The notes under the pieces: generated by a model
The model's input: the letters and a program-made list of their open reading frames with translations, nothing else
Told to the model about the DNA's origin: nothing
Database searches by the model: none
Shown here: piece after piece, positions 9,380 through 18,362 of the stretch
How the letters are laid out: every line of letters begins with the position of its first letter
Position numbering within the stretch: position 1 is the stretch's first letter
Origin: DATFTE01 sp963802575
GTDB taxonomy: Bacteria; Acidobacteriota; Terriglobia; Terriglobales; Acidobacteriaceae
Direction of reading: 5' to 3'
NCBI GenBank assembly: GCA_963802575.1
Contig: CAWDJF010000001.1
Coordinates: 186,001-250,000, forward strand
DNA: 64,000 nucleotides
Made by a program: the position numbers and the translations under genes

Positions 9380-9468
9380 TGGTGCACAGGGAAGGATTCG
9401 AACCTTCGTACCTCGCTAGGAGGGACAGATTTACAGTCTGTTGGCTTTAACCACTCACCCACCTGTGC
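9380..9468 (-). tRNA. tRNA-Tyr (anticodon GTA)
   Basis: An 89-base tRNA with a long variable arm: acceptor GCACAGG/CCTGTGC, anticodon loop CTGTAAA, T arm GGTTCGAATCC and encoded CCA. Confidence 0.97.
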
Positions 9469-9699
9469 AAGAACACCGAAGCCTTCAGCTTCTTTCCTTC
9501 ATTTTCCGGCAAACTTCACCGGGGCGGCGCATGCGCGCGGAGGAGTCAGTTGCAGCCGACGTTGTCCAAATTAGTGGAACAGAGATCGCGCGCGAAATCA
9601 CACGCGCAAAACACCACACTTGGAAAAAGTTCCTTATGGAGTGCTATTGGAAAAAATCTGATCTGCCCGCTACCGCGCCTATACCTTGAGTTCCGGAAC

Positions 9700-9775
9700 T
9701 GGAGCTGGCGAAGGGATTTGAACCCCCGACCCTCTGATTACAAATCAGATGCTCTACCAACTGAGCTACGCCAGC
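9700..9775 (-). tRNA. tRNA-Thr (anticodon TGT)
   Basis: A 76-base cloverleaf: acceptor GCTGGCG/CGCCAGC, anticodon loop TTTGTAA within TCTGA/TCAGA, T arm GGTTCAAATCC and encoded CCA. It is the first gene of the minus-strand translation block. Confidence 0.97.
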
Positions 9776-9846
9776 AAGGAGAGACAATCGCCCCTTCGGA
9801 CGAATTCGTCCCTCGGATCCCTTCCTGATGTCCGGGACAATTTTAT

Positions 9847-9875
9847 AAAGTATCATAACGGCTACCCGCGTGCAA
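9847..9875 (-). promoter_or_regulatory. Candidate promoter of the tRNA-tuf-ribosomal block
   Basis: On the minus strand TTGCAC (9875-9870) and TACTTT (9852-9847) are separated by 17 bases, a sigma-70-like layout about 75 bases before tRNA-Thr(UGU). An AT-rich stretch follows. This is pattern matching only. Confidence 0.45.
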
Positions 9876-9995
9876 CCGCCTAACCCCTTTCCTCGCCATT
9901 TCTTCCAGCCGGTTCCGAGGGGTGTTATCATGGCCGTTTCCTGAGCGCCTGCGGGCTGTGGTTATGTGGGGCTACTCCCGCCGGCAGCCATTCGC

Positions 9996-11039
9996 ATGCG
10001 TAGACGACGTAGCTTGCCCATCTTCCTGACCGCGATTCTGGTCGCGGCCGTACTCGCCTTATTGGTCCAGTTGCGCACGCACGCCCCTCCCGAGCCAGCC
10101 CGCCTTTTGCCGAGCGCTGACGGATTCTTTTACGTCAACCTGCAATGGATGCGGCGCGCCAACCTGGCGGGAAATCTGCCTGCGGTGAGCCACGACGCCG
10201 AGTACCAGCAATTCATCGAGGCTACCGGATTCCAGTTCGAGCGTGATTTGGACGAGGCCGCCTTCGCAATCCACTATTCGCCGACCGCTCCCGCCCAACT
10301 GGACCAGGCGCGTTTCTCGGAAATTTTCGTTGGGCGCATCGACGGCGAGAAGCTGAACGCTTATCTGCATAAACTGGCGAGTACGGTCGAGAACTATCGC
10401 TCCGTCGACATCTACAACATCCCGCTGGAAGGAAGGACTCTCCGCGTCGCTCCGTTGGCGGTGGATACCGTGGCGGCCTCGAACAATAACGATCCGGAAG
10501 TCCTCAAAGCGATCATCGACCGCTCGCGCAAATTGGCGTCGCCGTTCGGAGGGCCCCAATTTCTGCGGCAGTACTACAAAGAAGTTCCGCTGGCCAGCGT
10601 GAGTTGGGCAATCTTCCGCATGAATCCCTCGGGCCAGGCGGGAAGCGGGCCCCTCAGCTATAGCTTTCTTTTCCCCCGGCCAGCGGTTGTGGTGGCGTCG
10701 ATTCGCTACCTGGGAAGCCCGCAGTTCAAGGCAGAGGCGATTACCGGATCGAACGAAGACGCACAGCGGTTGACGGAAAAAGTCGGTACCTTTCTAAACC
10801 TGTTCCGTTCTGCCGAAGTTTCGGTTGGAGGCGCGGGGCCCGATCCTGACGTGAAGAAATTTTTTGACAGTCTCAGGGTCGATCAACATAGCGAGCGCGC
10901 GGTGCTCAGCGCCAACATCCCCATCGGGTTCTTAAGAAAGATGATCGCGGAATCGCCCAATCAGTTGGAGAGCCCTGAGGAACCGGACTCGGCGCCAGCT
11001 AATCCCGTCGCACCGCCCAGCAAGATGAAGCAAAAGTAA
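9996..11039 (+). CDS. Membrane-anchored protein of unknown function
   Basis: Function unknown. From the preferred ATG at 9996 (10 codons inside the longest frame) the protein has 347 residues. A basic start and one membrane segment (PIFLTAILVAAVLALLVQL) suggest a signal anchor, with the rest in the periplasm. The tail is Pro/Ala-rich. The body, with SADGFFYVNLQWMRRANLAG near the start, resembles no domain I can name. It is divergent from the tRNA block and about 120 bases upstream of the CcdA gene. Confidence 0.75.
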   Translation: MRRRRSLPIFLTAILVAAVLALLVQLRTHAPPEPARLLPSADGFFYVNLQWMRRANLAGNLPAVSHDAEYQQFIEATGFQFERDLDEAAFAIHYSPTAPAQLDQARFSEIFVGRIDGEKLNAYLHKLASTVENYRSVDIYNIPLEGRTLRVAPLAVDTVAASNNNDPEVLKAIIDRSRKLASPFGGPQFLRQYYKEVPLASVSWAIFRMNPSGQAGSGPLSYSFLFPRPAVVVASIRYLGSPQFKAEAITGSNEDAQRLTEKVGTFLNLFRSAEVSVGGAGPDPDVKKFFDSLRVDQHSERAVLSANIPIGFLRKMIAESPNQLESPEEPDSAPANPVAPPSKMKQK

Positions 11040-11156
11040 GGCACGTGGAACCTTTTTTCGAGAAACACATCTTTAATAGTTGCAACCGTTCTAAGCGCCC
11101 AGTGCTAGTGCACTTATTCGCCACCGAACGTCTAACCAGCAGGTACAATAAACACG

Positions 11157-11879
11157 ATGTCCACGTTGCCGTTGCCTATTGCCGCGTTTCTGGCCGGGTT
11201 GGTGTCTTTCCTCTCTCCATGCGTGTTGCCGCTGGTGCCGGGATATGTGTCGCTGATTTCCGGCGCTGGCGTCGAGGAATTGAAGACTCAGGAATCGCAG
11301 CTGTTTCGCCGGGTGATGATTAACTCGATCGGATTCATTCTCGGCTTCAGCATCGTCTTCGTGACTTTAGGAGCTATCTCCACGGAAGTGGGGCAGTTGC
11401 TGGCGCGCTACAAGTCGCTGCTGTCGGAAATCGCCGGCGTCGTAATTATCCTGTTCGGGCTTCATCTCACGGGCATCTTCAAGATCAAAGCGCTTTACAT
11501 GGACGCTCGTCTGCACAGCGTGAAAGGCAGCAGCACGCCGTGGGGAGCGTTTGTCATCGGCTTCGCCTTCGCCTTCGGCTGGACTCCTTGTGTCGGCCCC
11601 ATCTTGGCAGTGATTCTTGGTTTCGCCGCGGCACAGGATTCCGTTTTCAAGGGCATTGTGCTGCTTGCTGTATATTCTTTGGGTCTCGCGGTGCCGTTTT
11701 TGCTGACTTCTCTAGGTATTGGTCGTTTTCTCAAGTTTTACAGCCGGTTCCGGGCGCACATGCATGCCCTGGAAATCGGCAGCGGAGTGCTATTGATTTT
11801 CCTGGGAATCCTGCTGGTGATGGGCCGCTTCACCATCATTTCGAATTACTTGTCGTTCCTCGGCCGCTTCGCGCTGTGA
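11157..11879 (+). CDS. ccdA: Cytochrome c biogenesis protein CcdA (thiol-disulfide transporter)
   Basis: Carries reducing equivalents across the inner membrane to extracytoplasmic thioredoxin-like proteins. The 240 residues are strongly hydrophobic, with about six membrane segments. The two conserved cysteine motifs are present: SPCVLPLVPGY (Cys22) and TPCVGP (about residue 143). Length is normal. It is followed 13 bases later by a TlpA-like thioredoxin and then a DsbD-alpha-like protein, which together replace a full DsbD. Confidence 0.93.
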   Translation: MSTLPLPIAAFLAGLVSFLSPCVLPLVPGYVSLISGAGVEELKTQESQLFRRVMINSIGFILGFSIVFVTLGAISTEVGQLLARYKSLLSEIAGVVIILFGLHLTGIFKIKALYMDARLHSVKGSSTPWGAFVIGFAFAFGWTPCVGPILAVILGFAAAQDSVFKGIVLLAVYSLGLAVPFLLTSLGIGRFLKFYSRFRAHMHALEIGSGVLLIFLGILLVMGRFTIISNYLSFLGRFAL

Positions 11880-11892
11880 TGGGAGTTTTTTC

Positions 11893-12450
11893 GTGAAACG
11901 TGATCCAGTAGTCATCATCGTCGTCGCCATGGTGGTCTCTTTAATGCTGGTGTTCGGCTTCCACATGGCGCGCCGCTCGGGCGGACCCACCACTTCCGCG
12001 GGCAACATGAAGGGCCAACCCGCACCGGAATTCGCTTTGCAATCGCTCGACGGAAAGACCGTTCACCTCTCCGATTTTCGCGGTAAAGCTGTGCTGCTGA
12101 ATTTCTGGGCCACCTGGTGTGAACCTTGCAAAATCGAGATGCCGTGGTTCGTCGACCTGCAAAAGCAGTACGGCCCCGAGGGCCTGCAGATTGTCGGCGT
12201 CGCCATGGACGACGCCAGCCAGGAAGACATCTCGAAATTCGCCCAAAAAATGGGAGTGAACTACCCCATCCTGATCGGCAAAGAAGCGGTCGGCGACTCT
12301 TACGGCGGCGTGCAGTTTTTGCCCGCGACGTTTTACATCGATCGGGATGGCAAGGTTGTCGACAAGATTTTCGGACTTAAAGGCCGCGGCGAGATCGAAG
12401 ACGACGTGAAGAAGGTCTTATCGCAGCACAGTTCCGTGGCTATGAAGTAG
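11893..12450 (+). CDS. Membrane-anchored TlpA/ResA-like thioredoxin
   Basis: Extracytoplasmic thiol-disulfide oxidoreductase. One membrane anchor (about 7-24) is followed by an AhpC/TSA-like fold with FWATWCEPCK carrying the active-site cysteines (76 and 79) and the cis-Pro region FLPATFYIDRDGKV. The 185 residues are typical. It probably takes electrons from CcdA next door and reduces apocytochrome c or other secreted thiols; the exact client cannot be told from sequence. Confidence 0.92.
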   Translation: MKRDPVVIIVVAMVVSLMLVFGFHMARRSGGPTTSAGNMKGQPAPEFALQSLDGKTVHLSDFRGKAVLLNFWATWCEPCKIEMPWFVDLQKQYGPEGLQIVGVAMDDASQEDISKFAQKMGVNYPILIGKEAVGDSYGGVQFLPATFYIDRDGKVVDKIFGLKGRGEIEDDVKKVLSQHSSVAMK

Positions 12451-12521
12451 ACATCTGGACAGGTTGATTACTGAGCCTCGGTAACGTTGGCGGCGTCTGT
12501 AGATCAGTCTAGGATTTCAAC

Positions 12522-13067
12522 GTGCATTCAACTCTGAGACTCGGTGTCGTTCTTTTCCTCGCGATTGCCTTTGCGAGCGCACAAGATTCGCCCGGACACA
12601 AAGTTCCGTCAGTGACGATGGTTCCCGTCAGCGTCACTCCGGTATATCGCGGCCAGTCGAATCCAGTCGAACTGCAATTCCGTGTGGGATCCGGTTTTCA
12701 CATCAACTCCAATACACCGAAGTCCGATTTCCTGATTCCGACAGCCCTCAAACTCACTGCTCCCACGGATATCGTAATCGGTAAGATCACATATCCCGCT
12801 GGTGAAGACCGCAGTTTTCCCTTCGATCCGACCGAAAAACTCAGTGTCTATAGCGGAGATTTTTCCGTCACCGTAGCCGTCCGGCCGCTCAACAGCATGG
12901 CGTTGGGGAAGTACGCGTTTCACGGCACGCTTCGCTATCAGGCCTGCGACAATGCTGCGTGCTACCCTCCCAAAACGACGCCAGTGGACTTCGACGTGAA
13001 GGTAGAAAAAGTCAAAGTCGTCGTGCACAAGGCGAATCCCGCACAGAGTCCCCACGCTCACAACTAA
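12522..13067 (+). CDS. Secreted DsbD-alpha-like domain protein
   Basis: Probable periplasmic partner of the preceding thiol-redox pair. A signal peptide (LRLGVVLFLAIAFASAQ) precedes a domain like the N-terminal domain of DsbD, with GFHINSNTPKSDFLIPTALK and the two-cysteine signature YQACDNAACYPP. Start is GTG 12522. The separate ccdA, tlpA and DsbD-alpha genes look like DsbD split into parts. Confidence 0.85.
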   Translation: MHSTLRLGVVLFLAIAFASAQDSPGHKVPSVTMVPVSVTPVYRGQSNPVELQFRVGSGFHINSNTPKSDFLIPTALKLTAPTDIVIGKITYPAGEDRSFPFDPTEKLSVYSGDFSVTVAVRPLNSMALGKYAFHGTLRYQACDNAACYPPKTTPVDFDVKVEKVKVVVHKANPAQSPHAHN

Positions 13068-13077
13068 GTCACCGGCG

Positions 13078-14802
13078 CTATTTTTTGTCGCTCTTCTTTT
13101 CGATTTTCGCCCAGGTATCTTTCAACGCGACCGTGCGATTAAACACCGGCTTGCCCGGCTTGGAGTCGGGATCGGCGCAAAAGTATCCCAGGCGTTCAAA
13201 CTGGTAGCGCGTGGCCGCGGAGGCGTTCGCCAGAGAGGGCTCCAGTTTCGCGCCGCTTACGATTTCAAGCGAATTGGGATTCAGGTTTGAGAGGAAGTCC
13301 TGGCCTTCTTCCACCTTGCCGGGATCTTCTTTCGAGAAAAGATTCTCGTAGATACGCACCTCGGCATCGACGGCGTGAGCTGCCGAGACCCAGTGGATGG
13401 TCGACTTCACCTTGCGCCCGTCGGGAGCATTGCCGCCGCGGGTGGCGGGGTCGTAGGTGCAATGCACCTCGACCACTTCTCCCTTGTCATTCTTCGTGAC
13501 CCCGGTGCAGGTGACGAAGTAGCCGTAGCGCAGGCGCACTTCTTTTCCCGGAGAGAGCCGGAAGTATCCCTTGGGCGGCACTTCGCGGAAATCATCCTGC
13601 TCGATGTAGAGCACGCGCGAGAACGGAACCTTCCTCGTGCCCGCGCTCGCATCCTCAGGATTGTTGACCGCGTCCATCTCTTCGGTCTGACTCTCGAGAT
13701 AATTGTCGATGACGACTTTGAGCGGACGCAGCACGGCCATCACGCGCGGCGAGCGCTTGTTCAGGTCCTCGCGCACAAAGTGCTCAAGCATCGCGAGTTC
13801 GATGGAGCCGTTGGTTTTCGACGCGCCAATGGCGTTGCAGAAATTGCGGACGGCCTGAGGCGTATAGCCTCGCCGGCGGATGCCCGAGATCGTGGGCATG
13901 CGCGGATCGTCCCATCCGTTGACACGCTTTTCCTGCACCAACTGCAGCAGCTTGCGCTTGCTCAGCAACGTGTATGTCAGGTTCAGGCGATCGAATTCAA
14001 TTTGCTGGGACGGAAAAATGCCTAACTGCTGGATGAACCAGTTGTAGAGCGGCCGGTGATCTTCGAACTCGAGCGTGCACATCGAGTGCGTGATTTTTTC
14101 CAGCGAGTCCGACTGGCCGTGCGCGTAGTCGTACATCGGGTAAATACACCACTTGCTGCCGGTGCGATGATGGTCAGTGCGAAGGATGCGATACATCACC
14201 GGATCACGCATGTTCAGATTCGGCGACGCCATATCGATCTTGGCGCGCAGCACGCGCGAGCCGTCAGGGAACTCGCCCTTCCGCATGCGCTCGAACAGGT
14301 CGAGGTTTTCTTCCACCGAGCGGTTGCGATACGGGCTGTCTTTCCCGGGCTCCGTCAGCGTTCCGCGATATTTTCGAATTTCGTCCGCCGACAGATCGTC
14401 GACGTAGGCCTTGCCCGCCTTGATCAGTTGCACCGCCCACTCATAGAGCTGGTCAAAATAATCCGAAGCGTAGAGCAGGTTTTCCCAGTCGAACCCCAGC
14501 CAGCGGACGTCGGCCTTGATCGACTCGACATACTCCGTCTCTTCCTTGGTAGGGTTGGTGTCGTCGAAGCGGAGATTGGTGTGACCGTGAAACTCGTCGG
14601 CTAATCCGAAGTCGAGGCAGATCGCCTTGGCGTGCCCGATGTGAAGGTAGCCGTTGGGCTCGGGAGGAAAGCGCGTCTGCACGCGCCCGTTGAACTTGTT
14701 CGTCTTCAGGTCTTCGAGAATGATGTCGCGAATGAAATTCGAAGGAGCAGGGGCCGGCGCTGCATTGGTCTCGGTTTCGGTTCTTGTGTCGGATGTGCTC
14801 AT
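13078..14802 (-). CDS. glnS: Glutaminyl-tRNA synthetase
   Basis: Charges tRNA-Gln. The 574-residue class I enzyme has RFPPEPNGYLHIGHAKA (HIGH motif about residue 55), RFDDTNPTKEE and the KMSKS-like LLSKRKL, which marks GlnRS and bacterial-type GluRS relatives. The C-terminal beta-barrels are complete. An acidic Ala-rich leader of about 20 residues precedes the core. It converges with the DsbD-like gene, ten bases apart. gltX is also in this window. Confidence 0.95.
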   Translation of the reverse strand: MSTSDTRTETETNAAPAPAPSNFIRDIILEDLKTNKFNGRVQTRFPPEPNGYLHIGHAKAICLDFGLADEFHGHTNLRFDDTNPTKEETEYVESIKADVRWLGFDWENLLYASDYFDQLYEWAVQLIKAGKAYVDDLSADEIRKYRGTLTEPGKDSPYRNRSVEENLDLFERMRKGEFPDGSRVLRAKIDMASPNLNMRDPVMYRILRTDHHRTGSKWCIYPMYDYAHGQSDSLEKITHSMCTLEFEDHRPLYNWFIQQLGIFPSQQIEFDRLNLTYTLLSKRKLLQLVQEKRVNGWDDPRMPTISGIRRRGYTPQAVRNFCNAIGASKTNGSIELAMLEHFVREDLNKRSPRVMAVLRPLKVVIDNYLESQTEEMDAVNNPEDASAGTRKVPFSRVLYIEQDDFREVPPKGYFRLSPGKEVRLRYGYFVTCTGVTKNDKGEVVEVHCTYDPATRGGNAPDGRKVKSTIHWVSAAHAVDAEVRIYENLFSKEDPGKVEEGQDFLSNLNPNSLEIVSGAKLEPSLANASAATRYQFERLGYFCADPDSKPGKPVFNRTVALKDTWAKIEKKSDKK

Positions 14803-14904
14803 AAGCGAAGTAATGCGTCGTGAAGCGGAGAATGACTAAAAGAATATGCTAGCACGCTGCAGCCGGGCCTCAGACGTCAGCCCGGGCACGCTCACCAGCT
14901 TCTC

Positions 14905-15246
14905 TTAAAGCATTTGCCCGAGCGAGCCGTTGATGCGCCGCCACTCCTCGAGCAGTTGCTGCAAAACCACTTCGCCCTCGGACGACAGCCTGTAGAAGCG
15001 CTTCTTGCGCTTGTCTTCTTCGCGCCATTCGCTGACAAGCAGACCTTGGCTTTCCAGTCGACGGAGCAGCGGATAGAGTGTGCCTTCCTCGATATTGAGC
15101 CCGGTACCGGCCAACGCTGTGCGCAGGGTGTAACCGTAGCGTTCCACCCGAAGCTGAGTGAGGACCGCCACCACCAGACATCCTCGGCGAAGCTCAAGTC
15201 GAAGGTTTTCGAAGAGATCCGACCGGTTTGGGACTTGGTTTTTCAT
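14905..15246 (-). CDS. PadR family transcriptional regulator
   Basis: Winged-helix repressor of 113 residues. The PadR core is clear: YGYTLRTALAGTGLNIEEGT, LYPLLRRLESQGLLVSEWRE, then KRFYRLSSEGEVVLQQLLEE. ATG 15246 is chosen because it gives a normal PadR length and lies next to its operators; upstream in-frame starts would read through the promoter. No target gene such as a permease follows, so it may control itself and distant genes. Confidence 0.92.
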   Translation of the reverse strand: MKNQVPNRSDLFENLRLELRRGCLVVAVLTQLRVERYGYTLRTALAGTGLNIEEGTLYPLLRRLESQGLLVSEWREEDKRKKRFYRLSSEGEVVLQQLLEEWRRINGSLGQML

Positions 15247-15248
15247 AT

Positions 15249-15279
15249 AGTGTACGATGCACACTGTATTATACACAGT
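15249..15279 (-). promoter_or_regulatory. Twin operator over the PadR promoter
   Basis: Two inverted repeats lie just upstream of the PadR start: AGTGT-N7-ACACT (15249-15265) and ACTGT-N7-ACAGT (15263-15279). A perfect minus-strand -10 box TATAAT (15273-15268) lies inside the second. Negative autoregulation is the likely meaning. Confidence 0.7.
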
Positions 15280-15454
15280 ATTGGCGCCAAAAAACGCCTT
15301 CTGCAAGCAGCTCTCGGCGGTTACAAAAGAAAGCCCGGAGGAGTGCATTGGACAAGGCTCGGTCGCTCGGCTATATTACGCATCACTTTTGCGCGAGCTT
15401 GGCCGCCTCCACGGCTCTTTCTGACTGCTGTTAAATTCCTGCCGAGGTTCTGCC

Positions 15455-17206
15455 ATGAAATGCTGTGCGTCTTTCTTGCTAATTTCTCTCGTTGCATTCC
15501 TGTTGTGTTTCGGAACCCTCACCAGCGCACAGACACCCAGTAACGCGATCACATTCAGCGTGAGCCCCAATCCCGCGCAAGTGAAGCAGAAGATCACGCT
15601 GACAGCCAACGTGACCAGCAATGGTACGGCGGCTACCGGGGGAACTGTCACGTTTCTTGACGGAAAACTATCGCTCGGTGCGGCACAAGTGGTGGGAACC
15701 AAGCCGACGAAAGGCTTCGTGACGGGAGAAGCGGTGCTGACGACGATCCTTGCCCCGGGCTCACACTCGCTGGTGGCCTCCTACGGCGGGACGGCGAGTT
15801 CTCCGGGAGTCGTTCGATCGAGCAAAGTGCCCTTGAAGGTGAACGGTAAGACATCGAGCGCGACGGTGCTGACGGCAATGCCGAATGCGCAGAATCCGCA
15901 GAACTACGATTTGACGGGAACGGTCGCGGTGCTTGGATTTGCTGCGCCGACCAATACGGTCGATTTCACCGACATCACGACCGCAACGGATCTGGGCACG
16001 GCTCCTTTTGGTTCTATATTGACCCACACATTTGGCAAGGCTCTTGTTAGCCAGGCCTTGGGCATGGCTTCGCAGTCGGTGGTTGCGGACTTTAACGGCG
16101 ACGGATTTCCCGACGTCGCCACCGCCAATGCCTCCTTTAGTCTCAGCACCATGGCCATTTTTCTCGGTAAGGCGAATGGACAATTCCAACCGCCAGTCAC
16201 TTATACGACCGGATACTTCAATAGCGGAATCGTGACCGGCGACTTCAATAATGACGGCATTCTCGACATCGCCGCCATGAATCAGGGAAGCGACGTTGAG
16301 TTGTTTCTGGGCAATGGCGACGGCACCTTTCAAACACCGCTCGACGACGTCATTGGCGGGACGCCCATCGCCATCGTTATGGGAGATTACAATCGCGACG
16401 GCATCCTCGACTTCGTCACCGCCGATTACTTCGCTAACAACATCTCGGTTTCTCTCGGGAAGGGCGATGGCACCTTTCAACCTCCGGTTTCGTACCAGGC
16501 GGGCGACGGGCCTTACAGCCTGGCAACCGCTGACTTTAATGGCGACGGATTTCTCGACATCGCCGTGGTCAATGACAACGTCGATACGGTTAGCGTGTTG
16601 TTAGGGCGGGGGGACGGAAGCTTCCGCTCGCAGCAGTTTTATTCTGCTGGTTTCCAGGCGGAGTTTGTCACTACCGGTGACTTTAACAACGATGGTAAGC
16701 CCGACATGGTAGTCGCCAACTATGGAGAGAGCACAGTCGGGGTCTTTCTGGGCAATGGCGATGGCACCTTTCAGACGCAGGTGACCTATCCCGTAGGAAG
16801 TAACGACTCGGGAATTGCAATCGCTGATTTGAATGGCGACGGCAACCTCGATCTGGCGGTTTCGTACTTCCGTCCTGCGCAATTGGGGGTCTTGCTGGGG
16901 AACGGTGACGGAACTTTCGGCACGGTTACGAACTACAAGACCGGACAATCGCAAGGGTACGAGCTCAGCGCCGCCGATCTGAACGGAGACGGCACTCCCG
17001 ACCTGATCAGCGATGACTTGAGCTCGTCGATTAGCGTCTTGCTGAACGAAACCCAAGCCAGCGCCAGCCTGACGAATGTGGTCGTTCCGGGGATGAGGAC
17101 TGACTCCGAGCAACTGGTGGCCAAGTATGCCGGTAACGCGCGGTACGCCGCCTCGAAATCCGCAATCGTGACAGTCATGGGTTCCGGAGGCACGCCGAAG
17201 CGATAA
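15455..17206 (+). CDS. Secreted Ig-like and FG-GAP/VCBS repeat protein
   Basis: A signal peptide (about 1-25) is followed by Ig-like repeats (about 30-180) and then at least six FG-GAP/VCBS repeats with calcium-binding DFNGDGFPD, DFNNDGILD, DYNRDGILD and DLNGDGNLD, each paired with LGNGDGTFQ. This pattern predicts an exported beta-propeller. The role is unknown; such proteins are often adhesins or surface proteins. A shorter relative lies at 33634-35037. Confidence 0.88.
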   Translation: MKCCASFLLISLVAFLLCFGTLTSAQTPSNAITFSVSPNPAQVKQKITLTANVTSNGTAATGGTVTFLDGKLSLGAAQVVGTKPTKGFVTGEAVLTTILAPGSHSLVASYGGTASSPGVVRSSKVPLKVNGKTSSATVLTAMPNAQNPQNYDLTGTVAVLGFAAPTNTVDFTDITTATDLGTAPFGSILTHTFGKALVSQALGMASQSVVADFNGDGFPDVATANASFSLSTMAIFLGKANGQFQPPVTYTTGYFNSGIVTGDFNNDGILDIAAMNQGSDVELFLGNGDGTFQTPLDDVIGGTPIAIVMGDYNRDGILDFVTADYFANNISVSLGKGDGTFQPPVSYQAGDGPYSLATADFNGDGFLDIAVVNDNVDTVSVLLGRGDGSFRSQQFYSAGFQAEFVTTGDFNNDGKPDMVVANYGESTVGVFLGNGDGTFQTQVTYPVGSNDSGIAIADLNGDGNLDLAVSYFRPAQLGVLLGNGDGTFGTVTNYKTGQSQGYELSAADLNGDGTPDLISDDLSSSISVLLNETQASASLTNVVVPGMRTDSEQLVAKYAGNARYAASKSAIVTVMGSGGTPKR

Positions 17207-17346
17207 GTCTCCTTTTGGAAATGTGCTGTGGATGCCCGATACCTCTCTGTCCACCGGGTCCGCCAGGCATTACTATGTTCGGTGAACTTTGCGTTCAGTT
17301 CTCGGGCCTTTGCCAGCCGTAAGGAATCATCACACCGAGGCGAAGT

Positions 17347-18339
17347 ATGGTTCGGACATCGGCGATCTGGAATCAGGATTCGATTCTGGAACTCCTGACG
17401 CGCGAGCTTGACCGAACCGCGCGCGAGGGCGGCGACCTGTGCGTGATGCTGGCGGCAATGGATCCCTCGGCCAATGCCAGCAAAGAACAACAAGCGCAAA
17501 GCGAACCGATCCTAGGAGAGATCGCCAAAGGCTTCACCACTTTGCTGCGAAGCTATGATCACATCGGGAGATACGGCAGCGACCAACTACTGATCGTCAT
17601 CCCTGGAAGCAACCTGGCCAGCGTGCTTCCCGTAGCCGAGAAATTGCGGCAGGCGGTGGAGCAGTCTTCTGTCGACGTGGGGACGAACAGCTTTCCGGTC
17701 ACCGTAAGTATCGCCCTTTGTGACGCCGCATCGCGCAACGAGGAGGAAGTGCTCCGCGAACTGACGGGTCTGCTTCGTCAGGCGCAAGCGCGGGGCGGCA
17801 ATCGCGTGGAATCGGCAAAGAAGCTGCCGCTCACTCCACCGCGGGTTACGCTCCGTCCCAAAAGCCGGCTGCCGCTATGGATCGCCGGAGGCGCTCTGCT
17901 GGCTGCCATTGTTCTTCTTTGTGTTTTCGTTCCGTCTACGATCTGCGCGCCGTTCCTGCTGCGCGACATTCTCGACTCCAGCGAACTGCCGGCGCAGTTG
18001 CCGGCCGATTGTCAGCCGACCACCGAGCGTCCTTCCGATGCGACGATGAAAGCCCTCGACAGCCAGCGCGAAGCACGCGGCCTGCAATTGGAAGGCACGA
18101 TGACTTGCAAGATCGCCTTCTCCGGTCCCAAAGATCACTCCCTGCAGATCGACCAGCAATGGCTCGACTCGATCTACGTGAACGGCATCCTGCAGGACAA
18201 ACGCCACGTCCTGATTGCCGCCACCGAGAAGGTGCAGGGAGGAACGCTGTTCACGGTCGAGCAGTGCCTTATGCCGTGGTGGACTTACTTCAAACAGCCT
18301 CAAGACCGCTGCTGGGAGCAGGCGGAATTCTGGAAATAG
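17347..18339 (+). CDS. Degenerate GGDEF domain protein with membrane segment and C-terminal domain
   Basis: Residues 1-150 resemble a GGDEF domain, but the signature reads RYGSDQLLIVIPG and the metal-binding DxDxFK region is lost, so cyclase activity is unlikely. A membrane segment follows (LWIAGGALLAAIVLLCVFV, about 178-196), then an outside region of about 130 residues with several cysteines that I cannot assign. It could be a nucleotide sensor or a structural adaptor. It stands alone between a VCBS gene and a convergent radical SAM gene. Confidence 0.75.
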   Translation: MVRTSAIWNQDSILELLTRELDRTAREGGDLCVMLAAMDPSANASKEQQAQSEPILGEIAKGFTTLLRSYDHIGRYGSDQLLIVIPGSNLASVLPVAEKLRQAVEQSSVDVGTNSFPVTVSIALCDAASRNEEEVLRELTGLLRQAQARGGNRVESAKKLPLTPPRVTLRPKSRLPLWIAGGALLAAIVLLCVFVPSTICAPFLLRDILDSSELPAQLPADCQPTTERPSDATMKALDSQREARGLQLEGTMTCKIAFSGPKDHSLQIDQQWLDSIYVNGILQDKRHVLIAATEKVQGGTLFTVEQCLMPWWTYFKQPQDRCWEQAEFWK

Positions 18340-18362
18340 ATTTTCTTCAAATACACATTGCG

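Noticed and set aside
9441..9689. Short plus-strand frames between tRNA-Tyr and tRNA-Thr
   Set aside because: No ribosome binding site or protein character; they run antisense to tRNA sequence.
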